Of a DNA stretch of 64,000 nucleotides, positions 16,033 through 24,347 are shown one piece after another. The notes below the pieces were generated by a model. The model saw nothing but the letters and a program-made list of their open reading frames with translations, was not told where the DNA came from and ran no database searches. The DNA is taken from assembly GCF_041378895.1 (NCBI RefSeq), contig NZ_CP144212.1, positions 3,504,928-3,568,927 on the forward strand, written 5' to 3'. Position numbers and translations under genes: made by a program. The first letter of the stretch is position 1; every line of letters starts with the position of its first letter. Origin of the DNA: Dechloromonas sp. ZY10 (GTDB lineage Bacteria > Pseudomonadota > Gammaproteobacteria > Burkholderiales > Rhodocyclaceae).

Positions 16033-16082
16033 CCACGGCTCTAGCTTGGGAAGCTAGGGTATTACCATTATACGACGCCCGC
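16009..16082 (-). tRNA. tRNA-Gly(CCC)
   Basis: 74 nt with encoded CCA. Acceptor stem GCGGGCG / CGCCCGC, anticodon stem CTAGC / GCTAG enclosing loop TTCCCAA (anticodon CCC), T-arm GTGGG-TTCGATT-CCCAT. It is the insertion target of the island to its left, whose first copy of the 3' end is at 2058-2081. A terminator follows on the minus strand. Confidence 0.93.
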
Positions 16083-16150
16083 TCGGGCGTGAAGGCGGCA
16101 TTCTATGCGGGAACCGGCGGCGCGGCAAGCCGCTTCGTGCTGCACTCCGC

Positions 16151-16636
16151 TCAGGCCAGGCGGGCGTAGTGGCCGGCGTGGAAAAGCAGCGGTGCCGGCT
16201 TGCTGTTTTCGCTGAAGTGTTCGACGCGACCGATGAAGACGGTGTGGTCGCCAGCGAGGTGGGCGGTATCGTTGGCGACTTCGAACACCGCACAGCAGCC
16301 GGGCAGCACCGGCGCGCCGCCGGCACCGGGATGCCATTCGAGCCCGGCAAAGCGGTCGGCCGGCCAGGTGGCGAAGCGGTTGGACAGTTCTTCCTGCTCG
16401 GCCCCGAGAATATTGATCGCATGATGGCTGGCGCGCGAGAAGGCGGCGAGATTGTGCGAACGGTTGTCGAGGCACCACAGCACCAGCGCCGGATCGAGCG
16501 AGACGGCACTGAAGGAGTTGATGGTCAGGCCGACCGGGTGGCCGTCCGGATCGATGGCCGTGACAATGGCGACGCCAGTGGCAAAACGGCCCAGGGCATT
16601 GCGGAAGGCGCGGCTGTCGAACGTACTGGCAGGCAT
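16151..16636 (-). CDS. Flavin reductase-like, FMN-binding domain protein
   Basis: A 161-residue protein of the flavin reductase/FMN-binding split-barrel family: FRNALGRFATGVAIVTA at the N-terminus, VGLTINSFSAVSLDPALVLWCLD for flavin binding, and HTVFIGRVEHF near the C-terminus. Members supply reduced FMN/FAD to monooxygenases or reduce other substrates with NAD(P)H; no partner oxygenase is nearby. A perfect FNR/DNR-type palindrome lies only 8 nt upstream of its ATG, which suggests repression under low oxygen or NO if that site acts on this gene. Confidence 0.8.
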   Translation of the reverse strand: MPASTFDSRAFRNALGRFATGVAIVTAIDPDGHPVGLTINSFSAVSLDPALVLWCLDNRSHNLAAFSRASHHAINILGAEQEELSNRFATWPADRFAGLEWHPGAGGAPVLPGCCAVFEVANDTAHLAGDHTVFIGRVEHFSENSKPAPLLFHAGHYARLA

Positions 16637-16643
16637 CGGCTAT

Positions 16644-16657
16644 TGATCCAGATCAAA
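16644..16657. promoter_or_regulatory. FNR/DNR-type box between flavin reductase and mutY
   Basis: TTGATCCAGATCAA is a perfect TTGAT-N4-ATCAA palindrome between two divergent genes. Its centre lies 14 nt from the flavin reductase ATG and 51 nt from the mutY TTG. The latter fits activation of mutY from about -41.5 with a very short leader; the former fits repression of the reductase. Confidence 0.6.
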
Positions 16658-16701
16658 AGGTCGTATTATCCGCGCTCCCGCGCACCACGTCGAGGCAAAA
16701 T

Positions 16702-17751
16702 TTGTACACTGCAGCATTTACCCGGCATCTGATCGACTGGCAAAAGCAGTCGGGCCGCCACGACCTGCCCTGGCAAAACACCCGCGATGCCTACCGCGTC
16801 TGGCTCTCGGAAATCATGCTGCAGCAGACCCAGGTGACGACGGTGATCCCCTACTACCAGCGTTTTCTTGCCCGCTTTCCCGACGTCGCAGCGCTGGCGG
16901 CGGCACCGGCCGACGACGTACTCGCCCACTGGGCCGGCCTCGGTTACTACGCCCGCGCCCGCAACCTGCACCGCTGCGCGCAGGCGATTGTCACGGTCCA
17001 CGGTGGGAAATTCCCGAATTCCCCGGCTCTGCTCGCCGAACTGCCGGGCATCGGCCGCTCGACCGCCGCCGCGATTGCCGCCTTTGCCTACGGCACCCGG
17101 GCAGCGATTCTCGACGGCAACGTCAAGCGGGTGCTATGTCGGCAATTCGCCATTGAAGGCTTCCCCGGCAGCGCAGCGGTCGAACGGCAACTCTGGGCGC
17201 TGGCCGAGAGCCTGCTCCCGGAATGCGACATCGAAGCCTACACCCAGGGTTTGATGGACCTTGGCGCCACCTGCTGCACCCGCAGCAAACCGGACTGCAC
17301 TGCCTGCCCGGTTGCCGCCGATTGCCGAGCCCGGCAGCAGCAGCGGCAGCACGAACTGCCCTGGCCCAAGCCGCGCGCTGCCCAGCCCGAACGCAGCGCC
17401 TTCTTCCTGCTGATCGACGACGGCCAGCAACTATTGCTGGAAAGACGGCCGCCCAGCGGCCTCTGGGGCGGCCTGCTGGTGCCGCCGGAAGGCGATCCGG
17501 CGGCGGTGCTCGCGGGACTGGGCTTGCAGGCCGAGGAATGCCGCAATCTGCCGGCGATCCGCCATGTGTTCACCCATTTCAAGCTACAGCTGACGCCGGT
17601 CTGGTGCCGGGTCCGGCCCACCCCGGGCGTCGCCGAGGACAGCCGGGTCTGGATCGCGCATCGGGCACTGGCAAACGCCGGCGTACCGACTCCGTTCCGC
17701 AAACTGTTTGCCGAACGCTACGGCCAGCCGGCTGCCGATACGCCGGACTGA
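16702..17751 (+). CDS. mutY: A/G-specific adenine DNA glycosylase
   Basis: A 349-residue MutY of normal length, which removes adenine mispaired with 8-oxoguanine. The HhH-GPD domain has SEIMLQQTQV near residue 38 (catalytic Glu), the helix-hairpin-helix LPGIGRSTAAAI near 115, and the catalytic Asp in AAILDGNVKRVL near 138. The 4Fe-4S cluster cysteines appear as CCTRSKPDCTACPVAADC near 190-207. The C-terminal Nudix-like domain follows (FLLIDDGQQLLLERRP). The start is TTG with GAGG 7 nt upstream, the only plausible start before the conserved WQKQSGRHDLPWQ. Confidence 0.93.
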   Translation: MYTAAFTRHLIDWQKQSGRHDLPWQNTRDAYRVWLSEIMLQQTQVTTVIPYYQRFLARFPDVAALAAAPADDVLAHWAGLGYYARARNLHRCAQAIVTVHGGKFPNSPALLAELPGIGRSTAAAIAAFAYGTRAAILDGNVKRVLCRQFAIEGFPGSAAVERQLWALAESLLPECDIEAYTQGLMDLGATCCTRSKPDCTACPVAADCRARQQQRQHELPWPKPRAAQPERSAFFLLIDDGQQLLLERRPPSGLWGGLLVPPEGDPAAVLAGLGLQAEECRNLPAIRHVFTHFKLQLTPVWCRVRPTPGVAEDSRVWIAHRALANAGVPTPFRKLFAERYGQPAADTPD

Positions 17752-17962
17752 GCGGCGGCGATTGCTTCGGCGCGGCAAAGCGCCGGAGCAAAATCACCGG
17801 CGGCCTGGCTATTGCCCGGGAACGACCTGACGCAGCCGGGAAAACGGGCATTCAAACTGGCCGCGCAAAAACCGGGCGCCACCCCGCACGCCAAACCATG
17901 CTGCACGGTAGAGCGTGTCGGGTTGCCGTCATCTGCGGCCGCGCCCGCCGGCAACCGGTGGC
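17752..17962. other. Intergenic, convergent gene ends
   Basis: 210 bp between the convergent ends of mutY and the coiled-coil gene. I see no gene, no clear terminator with a T-run and no repeat. It is GC-rich and may encode only transcription ends. Confidence 0.4.
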
Positions 17963-18559
17963 TTATTCGGCGCCCGCAGCCTTTTCGGCGGTTTTGCGCT
18001 CGCTGGCCTCGATCTTGGCGGCCACCCGGGCTGCGTGGTCGGCCTGCTTTTTAGCCAGCCGCTCGGCCTCGGCAGCCCGGCGCCGCGCCCCTTCTTCAGC
18101 CTTGCGCTCCTTGTCGGCCAGCTTGGCGGTCCGCTCGGCCGCCGCCTGCTCACGCTCGGCGGCAATCTGCTGCGCGCGCTCCTCGTGCTCGCTGCTGCGC
18201 TGCGGCTCGCTGGCGGCGCGCTCGCGATCCTTCTCGGCCAATTGCTCGCGCTTGACCTCGCGCTCAATGCTCCGCCCTTCGTTTTCCAGCCTTCGCGCCT
18301 CGCGGGTGGCCACGACATGCGCCTTGTGCGCCTGATCGCGGCAACGGTTGACCAGGAATTTATCGTAGCAGGCACGGTCGGCCTCGCTGAATTCGGCGTT
18401 GGCCGCCGCTTGCCTGGCCTTGGCTTCGGCGATCAGGGCATCCGCCCGTTCAAGGCGGGCCTGCCAGTCGGCAGCCTGTGCCGTCTCGGCCGCCAACACG
18501 GTCGACCCGGCAAAAACGGCAAAAAGCGGCAGCAGGAAAATGGCGCGAATGGTCTTCAT
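17963..18559 (-). CDS. Predicted periplasmic coiled-coil protein
   Basis: A 198-residue protein with a Sec-type signal peptide (MKTIRAIFLLPLFAVFAGSTVLAAE) and a mature part dominated by charged Ala/Glu/Arg/Lys heptads from about residue 30 to the end (EREVKREQLAEKDRERAASE..., AAERTAKLADKERKAEEGAR...). Two cysteines (CYDKF, NRC) about 9 residues apart could form a disulfide. This resembles small uncharacterised TolA-like or envelope coiled-coil proteins found in Betaproteobacteria. Single gene between convergent mutY and divergent ABC-F gene; role unknown. Confidence 0.7.
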   Translation of the reverse strand: MKTIRAIFLLPLFAVFAGSTVLAAETAQAADWQARLERADALIAEAKARQAAANAEFSEADRACYDKFLVNRCRDQAHKAHVVATREARRLENEGRSIEREVKREQLAEKDRERAASEPQRSSEHEERAQQIAAEREQAAAERTAKLADKERKAEEGARRRAAEAERLAKKQADHAARVAAKIEASERKTAEKAAGAE

Positions 18560-18627
18560 GCGCGGGGATTTTAGCAGCGCCTCGCTATAATCGGCCGCCC
18601 GCCTTTGCCTTCCTCCTCTTCGCCGCC

Positions 18628-20541
18628 ATGATTGCCCTCCGTAATGTCACCTTTGCCCGCGCCGGGCGCCCGCTTGCCATCGACGCTTCGTTGCAGATCC
18701 ACGACAGCTGGAAAGTCGGCGTGGTCGGCGCCAACGGCTGCGGAAAATCCAGCCTGTTTGCGCTGCTGGCCGGCGAACTGCACGCCGAAGCCGGCGATGT
18801 CGAAATTCCGGCGCGCTGGCAGATCGCCCGCGTGGCACAGGAAACCCCGGCGCTCCCGACCCCGGCGCTGGAATTCGTGCTCGATGGCGATGCCGAGCTG
18901 CGCCGCGTGGAGCGCGAACTGGCGGCCGCCGAAGCCGCTGGCGACGGCGAGGCCATCGGCCACCTGCACGCGCGCTATGACGAAATCGGCGGTTATTCGG
19001 CCAAGGCGCGTGCCGCCGAGGTGCTGCACGGCCTGGGCTTTTCCGACGCCGATTTCGCCCGCCCGGTCGCCGACTTCTCGGGCGGCTGGCGGGTCCGTCT
19101 CAACCTGGCGCGCGCCCTGTCGTGCCGTGCCGACCTGCTGCTGCTCGACGAACCGACCAACCACCTCGATCTCGACGCCGTACTGTGGCTGGAAAACTGG
19201 CTCAAGGCGACGCCGGCAACGCTGCTGCTGATTTCGCACGACCGCGACTTTCTCGACGCGGTGGTCGGCCAGATCATCGCCATCGACCAGCAACGCCTGA
19301 CCCTGACCTCGGGTGGTTATTCCGACTACGAGCGCGCCAAGGCGGCGCGGCTGGCCACCCAGCAGGCGGCCTACGAGGCGCAACAACGCGAAATCGCCCA
19401 CCTCTCGCGCTTCGTCGAGCGCTTCAAGGCCAAGGCGACCAAGGCGCGCCAGGCGCAAAGCCGGGTCAAGATGCTCGAACGGATGGAAATCGTCGCTGCC
19501 GCGCACGTCGATTCGCCTTTCCACTTCAGCTTCCGCGACCCGGAAAGCCTGCCCGACCCGCTGCTGGTGGTGGAAAAAGCGGCTGCCGGCTATGTCGACC
19601 GTAAAATCATCAACAACGTCACGCTGACCCTGCGCCCCGGCGCCCGCATCGGCCTGCTCGGCCGCAACGGTGCCGGCAAATCGACGCTGATCAAGCTGCT
19701 CGCTGGTGCCGTGCCGCAGCAAGGCGGCGAACGCAAGGAAGCCAAGGCACTCAAGCTCGGTTACTTCGCCCAGCACCAGCTGGAACAGTTGCGCGAGGAA
19801 GAATCGCCGCTGTGGCACGTGCAAAAGCTGGAACCGCTGACCCCGGAGCAGGAATTGCGCGATTACCTCGGCGGCTTCGATTTCCGTGGCGAGATGGCGA
19901 CGCGCCCGGTCGGGCCATTTTCCGGCGGCGAAAAGTCGCGGCTGGCGCTGGCGCTGCTGATCCGCACCCGCCCCAACCTGCTGCTGCTTGATGAGCCGAC
20001 CAACCACCTCGACCTCGAAATGCGCGAAGCGCTGACCTTCGCGCTGCAGGATTACGAAGGCGCGGTGGTCTTCGTCTCGCACGACCGCCACCTGCTGCGC
20101 ACCTGCGCCGACGAACTGCTGCTGGTCGCCGACGGCGTGGTTCAGCCTTTCGACGGTGACCTCGACGACTACTCGGCCTGGCTCGCCGCGCAGCGCGTTG
20201 CCGACAAGGAAAAAGCCGTTTCGCCCACGTCGACCGTGGACAAGCAGGAACGCCAGCAACAGCGTGCCGAAGCCAAGGCCAGCCGCCAGGCCCTGCTCGC
20301 CGAGCGACGCAAGATCAGCAAGGAAATCGAGAAGCTCGACAAACAGCTGGCCAAACTGCAGGGCGAAAAGGGCGAGCTGGACGCAAAATTTGCCGCGCCT
20401 GACTTCTACGCCACGGTCGACCGGGCCCAGAGCGAGGAAATGCACAAGCGCGCCGCCGACCTCGGCGAGCAAATCGACGAAATCGAACTGCAGTGGCTGG
20501 AGCTGCACGAAGCGCTCGACGCGCTACCGCAGCCCGACTGA
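18628..20541 (+). CDS. yheS: ABC-F family ATPase, YheS-like
   Basis: 637 residues, exactly the length of E. coli YheS. Two ABC domains in tandem: Walker A GANGCGKSS and GRNGAGKST, signatures FSGGWRVRLNLA and FSGGEKSRLALA, Walker B LLLLDEPTNHLDL twice, linked by a basic segment (RFKAKATKARQAQSR), with a C-terminal coiled coil (EKLDKQLAKLQGEKGELDAKF). ABC-F proteins bind the ribosomal E site and relieve stalls rather than transporting substrates. The frame is open upstream to 18478, but homology begins at the ATG at 18628. Confidence 0.9.
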   Translation: MIALRNVTFARAGRPLAIDASLQIHDSWKVGVVGANGCGKSSLFALLAGELHAEAGDVEIPARWQIARVAQETPALPTPALEFVLDGDAELRRVERELAAAEAAGDGEAIGHLHARYDEIGGYSAKARAAEVLHGLGFSDADFARPVADFSGGWRVRLNLARALSCRADLLLLDEPTNHLDLDAVLWLENWLKATPATLLLISHDRDFLDAVVGQIIAIDQQRLTLTSGGYSDYERAKAARLATQQAAYEAQQREIAHLSRFVERFKAKATKARQAQSRVKMLERMEIVAAAHVDSPFHFSFRDPESLPDPLLVVEKAAAGYVDRKIINNVTLTLRPGARIGLLGRNGAGKSTLIKLLAGAVPQQGGERKEAKALKLGYFAQHQLEQLREEESPLWHVQKLEPLTPEQELRDYLGGFDFRGEMATRPVGPFSGGEKSRLALALLIRTRPNLLLLDEPTNHLDLEMREALTFALQDYEGAVVFVSHDRHLLRTCADELLLVADGVVQPFDGDLDDYSAWLAAQRVADKEKAVSPTSTVDKQERQQQRAEAKASRQALLAERRKISKEIEKLDKQLAKLQGEKGELDAKFAAPDFYATVDRAQSEEMHKRAADLGEQIDEIELQWLELHEALDALPQPD

Positions 20542-20553
20542 ACCGGCTGCCGC

Positions 20554-21327
20554 TCAGGCGGCGGCCAGCCGTTCCCAGCCGGCCCGGCCGCGCCCGGACG
20601 AGCGCCCTCCCCGGTTGGCGCAATGACCGGCACCGGAGTCGAGATAGTTGCGCAAACGGGCCACATCGGGGATATGAATGTGGCGCCCGGCCACCTCGAT
20701 CACCCCGTACTCGGACAGTTGGCGCAGCAAGCGTGAAAAATGTTCCTGGGTCAGGCTCAGGCGCGAGGCAAGCACCGCTTTCGGCAAGGCCAGATCGACT
20801 ACCGCCGAGCCGCTCTCGACCTTCTCGTCGAGTTGGCGGATCAGGAAAGCTGCGATCCGCTCGGCCCCCGAGAGCAGCGAGGTCGCCTCGATGTCGAGCA
20901 GCAAGCCGTGCAGTTTTTCGGCGATTCGCATCATCAACTGGTAGGCGAATCCGCGATGCGCCTCCAGGCATTCCAGCAGGGCCGCCTGCGGCAAAAAGAT
21001 CAGGTGAGTGTCGAGCAGCGCCTCGGCATGCACCGGGTAGGCCTGCCCCAAAGACATGCAGGCCTCACCCACCCCCTCGCCCGGGGTGACGATGCCAACC
21101 ACTTTTTCAATACCCTGCGGCGAGCAAAAGGCCAGCTTGAGTTGGCCGGAAACCACCACATGCACGCCCCGACAGGCTTCACCCTGCTCAAACACCATCC
21201 GCCCCCGCTCCACCCGCTGCACGCGGGCACTCGCCACCAGCCGGGCAAAGGAGGCCGCGTCGAGCGCCCGATAAGGTTCAATGCCGCACAGAAATTCGGC
21301 CGGATCGATCACTGCTTTCTTGTTCAT
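20554..21327 (-). CDS. Crp/Fnr-family regulator, Fnr/Dnr-like
   Basis: A 257-residue regulator with an N-terminal cNMP-binding-like barrel (GRMVFEQGEACRGVHVVVSGQLKLAF, GEGVGEACMSLGQ), a long dimerisation helix (EAHRGFAYQLMMRIAEKLHGLLLDIEATSLLSG) and a Crp-type HTH (LPKAVLASRLSLTQEHFSRLLRQL). The ExxSR pattern in the recognition helix (EHFSR) fits recognition of TTGAT half-sites. It lacks the N-terminal Cys cluster of true FNR, so a DNR-like NO sensor is plausible. An AGGAG site 7 nt before the ATG at 21327 sets the start. A TTGAC-N4-ATCAA site upstream suggests autoregulation or Fnr control. Confidence 0.85.
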   Translation of the reverse strand: MNKKAVIDPAEFLCGIEPYRALDAASFARLVASARVQRVERGRMVFEQGEACRGVHVVVSGQLKLAFCSPQGIEKVVGIVTPGEGVGEACMSLGQAYPVHAEALLDTHLIFLPQAALLECLEAHRGFAYQLMMRIAEKLHGLLLDIEATSLLSGAERIAAFLIRQLDEKVESGSAVVDLALPKAVLASRLSLTQEHFSRLLRQLSEYGVIEVAGRHIHIPDVARLRNYLDSGAGHCANRGGRSSGRGRAGWERLAAA

Positions 21328-21394
21328 CTTGCTGCTCCTGGCAATGGCCGTAGCCCATAGCGGGAGCATTTCTCCACAGAACCCGGGAGATTTT

Positions 21395-21408
21395 TTGACC
21401 TTGATCAA
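21395..21408 (-). promoter_or_regulatory. FNR/DNR-type box upstream of the Crp/Fnr regulator
   Basis: TTGACCTTGATCAA deviates from TTGAT-N4-ATCAA at one position. Its centre is about 74 nt upstream of the regulator's ATG, which would allow class II activation with a leader near 33 nt. This spacing is normal, unlike the three other boxes in the window that sit next to start codons. Confidence 0.55.
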
Positions 21409-21574
21409 AAGCGTTCGAATGACGTGCGGGAACTACAACCGAATAACTAAAGCGCCCCCTACCAACTGGGGCATGGCCGGCAATGGCGACTCAGCCCGAC
21501 GGCGCAGACAATTCGGCCGAGAAGGGGCTGAAATCCCGACTGGCGCAACCTCCCCGGTTCAGGCCTGGGCAAAC

Positions 21575-21590
21575 TGTTTCACGTGAAACC
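21575..21590. other. parS-like ParB binding site 1
   Basis: TGTTTCACGTGAAACC contains the perfect 14-bp palindrome GTTTCACGTGAAAC and matches the conserved bacterial chromosomal parS core at 15 of 16 positions. It lies in the intergenic region before thrH, about 42 kb from the origin-proximal end of the window. A second copy is at 36545. Confidence 0.85.
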
Positions 21591-21648
21591 AAGCGGCGAG
21601 CACTATCGGGTAAAATTCCCCCTTTTTCGCCGTCTCAGGGAGTTGACC

Positions 21649-22260
21649 GTGCAAATCGTCTGTCTTGACCTCGAAGGGGTACTCGTCCCCGAAATCTGGA
21701 TCGAATTTTCCAAGCGCACGGGCATTCCCGAATTGATGCGTACCACCCGCGACGAGCCGGACTACGACAAGCTGATGAATTTCCGCTTGAACCTGCTGCG
21801 CGAACACAAGCTGGGCCTGCCCGACATTCAGAAGGTGATCGGCGAAATGGGCCCGATGGAAGGCGCCCGCGCTTTCCTGGACCAGTTGCGCGAGGATTAT
21901 CAGGTGATCATCCTTTCCGACACCTTCTACGAATTCGCCCACCCGCTGATGCGCCAGCTCGGCTGGCCGACGCTGTTCTGCCATTCGCTCGAAGCCGACG
22001 CCAGCGGCATGCTGGTCAACTACCACCTGCGCATGCCCAACCAGAAGCAGGAAGCGGTCAAGCGCTTCAAGGAACTGAACTTCACCATCGTTGCCGCCGG
22101 TGACTCCTACAACGACACGGCAATGCTCGGCGAAGCCCACGGCGGCATCCTCTTCCACCCGCCCGAAAACGTCATCCGCGAATTCCCGCAATTCCCGGTC
22201 ACCCGCAACTACGACGAACTGCGCGCCGAAATCGACAAGGCGTTTGCGCGAGTTGCCTAA
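21649..22260 (+). CDS. thrH: Phosphoserine phosphatase / phosphoserine:homoserine phosphotransferase
   Basis: A 203-residue HAD-family enzyme closely matching Pseudomonas ThrH in length and motifs: motif I CLDLEGVLVPEIW at the N-terminus, TTRDEPDYDKLM, motif II VIILSDTFYEF, and motif IV AAGDSYNDTAML, then GILFHPPENVIREFPQFPV. ThrH dephosphorylates phosphoserine and can pass the phosphate to homoserine, linking serine and threonine synthesis. The start is a GTG with AGGGAG upstream; the longer frame begins inside the parS site. A strong terminator follows. Confidence 0.93.
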   Translation: MQIVCLDLEGVLVPEIWIEFSKRTGIPELMRTTRDEPDYDKLMNFRLNLLREHKLGLPDIQKVIGEMGPMEGARAFLDQLREDYQVIILSDTFYEFAHPLMRQLGWPTLFCHSLEADASGMLVNYHLRMPNQKQEAVKRFKELNFTIVAAGDSYNDTAMLGEAHGGILFHPPENVIREFPQFPVTRNYDELRAEIDKAFARVA

Positions 22261-22271
22261 TTGCCCGGAAG

Positions 22272-22302
22272 CCAGAGGCTGCACCAATCAGCCTCTGGTT
22301 TG
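22272..22302 (+). terminator. Terminator of thrH
   Basis: Stem CCAGAGGCT / AGCCTCTGG with a nine-base loop followed by TTTG, 11 nt after the thrH stop. Confidence 0.75.
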
Positions 22303-22351
22303 CTACCGGCCCCCACTGGATCCATGATCCTCGATCCTGTTAGCTAAAAAA

Positions 22352-23215
22352 ATGCATCGCGACCGTTTCTATACCCTGTCTGCCTCCTGCCCCGACCAAG
22401 TCGGGATCATCGCCCGTGTTTCCGGTTTCATTGCCGAACATGGTGGCTGGATTCTCGAGTCGAGCTTCCATGCCGATGATCTGACCGGGCGCTATTTCAT
22501 GCGCATCGAAATCAAGGCCGACTCCCTGCCCTTCCTGCTTGCCGAGTTTCGCGAACGCTTCAAGCTCGAAGTCGGCGAGCCGCTGCAAATGGACTGGCGG
22601 ATTACCGACAGCGCAGTCAAGAAACGTGTCGTGGTGATGGTTTCCAAGCAGGAACACTGCCTCTACGACCTGCTCGCGCGCTGGCAATCCAAGGAACTCG
22701 ACATCGAGATTCCTTGCGTCATTTCCAACCACGACACCTTCAAGGGTTTCGTCGAATGGCACGGCATCCCCTTCATCCAGGTGCCGGTGAACAAGGACAA
22801 CAAGGCCGCCGCCTACGCCGAAATCCAGCGCATCTTTGAAGACGTGCGCGGCGACACCATGGTTCTCGCCCGCTACATGCAGATCCTGTCGCCCGAACTG
22901 TGCGATGCGCTGGCCGGCAAGATTCTCAACATCCACCACAGCTTCCTGCCCAGCTTCGTCGGCGCCAAGCCTTACCACCAGGCCTACGAGCGCGGCGTCA
23001 AGCTGATCGGCGCGACCTGCCACTACGTCACCAGCGAACTCGACCAGGGCCCGATCATCGAACAGGACGTGATCCGCATCGACCACTCCGATGCCCCGGA
23101 AGACATGGTCCGCTACGGCAAGGACATCGAGAAGACCGTGCTCGCCCGTGGCCTGCGCTACCACCTGGAAGACCGGGTGCTGACGCACGGCAACAAGACC
23201 ATCGTCTTCCGTTAA
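22352..23215 (+). CDS. purU: Formyltetrahydrofolate deformylase
   Basis: 287 residues, the family's usual length. An N-terminal ACT domain (YTLSASCPDQVGIIARVSGFIAEHGG) is followed by a formyltransferase-fold domain with KRVVVMVSKQEHCLYDLL, and the catalytic NIHHSFLPSF (Asn and His) near residue 190 and ATCHYVTSELDQGPI (Asp) further on. It hydrolyses 10-formyl-THF to formate and THF, balancing one-carbon pools and giving formate for PurT. The formate link to the fdn operon in this window is only thematic. The isochorismatase-family gene starts 11 nt after its stop. Confidence 0.94.
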   Translation: MHRDRFYTLSASCPDQVGIIARVSGFIAEHGGWILESSFHADDLTGRYFMRIEIKADSLPFLLAEFRERFKLEVGEPLQMDWRITDSAVKKRVVVMVSKQEHCLYDLLARWQSKELDIEIPCVISNHDTFKGFVEWHGIPFIQVPVNKDNKAAAYAEIQRIFEDVRGDTMVLARYMQILSPELCDALAGKILNIHHSFLPSFVGAKPYHQAYERGVKLIGATCHYVTSELDQGPIIEQDVIRIDHSDAPEDMVRYGKDIEKTVLARGLRYHLEDRVLTHGNKTIVFR

Positions 23216-23226
23216 GCGAGCACCCG

Positions 23227-23781
23227 ATGCTGCTCAAGGCCACCGATTCGCTGCTGCTGATCGTCGATATCCAGGAAAAGCTGGCGCCGGCGATTCACGA
23301 TGCGGCTGCGGCAGTGGCCAACAACCGGCGGCTGCTCGCCGCCGCGGCCCGGCTCAAGGTGCCAGTGGTGGTCACCGAGCAGTATGTGCGCGGCCTCGGC
23401 CCCACCGTGGCCGAATTGCAGCCCTGGCTGCAGGATTCCACGGTCGACCTCGAGAAAATCGAAAAAATCCATTTCGGCGCCTGCGGCGAACCCGGCTTTG
23501 TCACCGGCCTGCAGGCCCGGGAGCGCCGCCAGATCGTGCTGACCGGCATGGAAACCCATGTCTGCGTGCTGCAAACCGCGCTCGGCCTGCTCGCCGCCGG
23601 CTTCTCGGTCGCGCTGGTCGCTGATGCCGCCTCGTCGCGGACGCCGGAAAACAAGGCCGCCGCCATCGCCCGCCTGCAAGCCGCAGGTGCCCAGATCGTG
23701 ACCACCGAAATGGTCATCTTCGAGTGGCTGGAACGCGCCGGCAGCGACGACTTCCGCGCCCTGCTGCCGCTGATCCGGTAA
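23227..23781 (+). CDS. Isochorismatase-family hydrolase, YcaC-like
   Basis: 184 residues of the cysteine hydrolase superfamily: catalytic Asp in LLIVDIQEKLAPAI, a Lys near EKIEKIHFGA, and the nucleophile Cys in TGMETHVCVLQTALGLLAAGF. The fold and length match YcaC and related amidohydrolases; the substrate cannot be told from sequence. It follows purU by 11 nt and is likely translated from the same message. The start ATG at 23227 directly precedes the conserved DSLLLIVD. Confidence 0.85.
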   Translation: MLLKATDSLLLIVDIQEKLAPAIHDAAAAVANNRRLLAAAARLKVPVVVTEQYVRGLGPTVAELQPWLQDSTVDLEKIEKIHFGACGEPGFVTGLQARERRQIVLTGMETHVCVLQTALGLLAAGFSVALVADAASSRTPENKAAAIARLQAAGAQIVTTEMVIFEWLERAGSDDFRALLPLIR

Positions 23782-23793
23782 ATCCTGCGCTGC

Positions 23794-24249
23794 TCAGTTG
23801 AGCAGGTGTTCGGCGAGAATGCCGGAGGTCCGGCGCAAACGCTTGGACAGCAAACGGGCCAGGTTGTGCATGAAATGGTAGGCCACCGCCGGGGCCTCAA
23901 GCGCCATCCGGTCCAGCGCATCGCCGCCGAGCGACAGTAGCTGGCAATCGCTCTCGGCAACACAGCTGGCCGACCGCAATTCCCGATCGAGCAAAGCCAT
24001 GTCGCCGACCATCCGGCCTCGGCCCTCGTAAGACAGCAAGTATTGCCCGCTCTCTCCGCCCTTGTAGATACCCATCTTGCCTTCAAGCAGGATCAGCATA
24101 TTGCTGCCCGGGTCGCCTTCGCGAAAAATGGTGTCACCACGCGGCACCTCCTGGTAGGCGAGATAACCCGCCACCACCTCAAGTTCGCGATAGGCAAAAT
24201 CGCGAAACAGGTCGAGCCCGTCAATCATGTCGGCAATATTCTGGCCCAT
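23794..24249 (-). CDS. Stand-alone cyclic-nucleotide-binding-domain protein
   Basis: A 151-residue protein consisting of one cNMP-binding fold (LAYQEVPRGDTIFREGDPGSNMLILLEGKMGIY, GRGRMVGDMALLDRELRSASCVAESDCQLLSL) and a C-terminal helix (LARLLSKRLRRTSGIL). It has the phosphate-binding cassette layout, but the usual RxSA-like region reads RELRSASC. No DNA-binding domain is attached, so it must act through protein contacts. It is convergent with the isochorismatase-family gene. Function unknown. Confidence 0.75.
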   Translation of the reverse strand: MGQNIADMIDGLDLFRDFAYRELEVVAGYLAYQEVPRGDTIFREGDPGSNMLILLEGKMGIYKGGESGQYLLSYEGRGRMVGDMALLDRELRSASCVAESDCQLLSLGGDALDRMALEAPAVAYHFMHNLARLLSKRLRRTSGILAEHLLN

Positions 24250-24347
24250 GCATCCCTCCGGCTATTTCTTTAGTAATAGCCAGGTATTCTAAGCGATCTC
24301 CCCCGGCGCCGGAGTTGCGCACCGCCAGGCGAAAGACTGCTGCAAGG

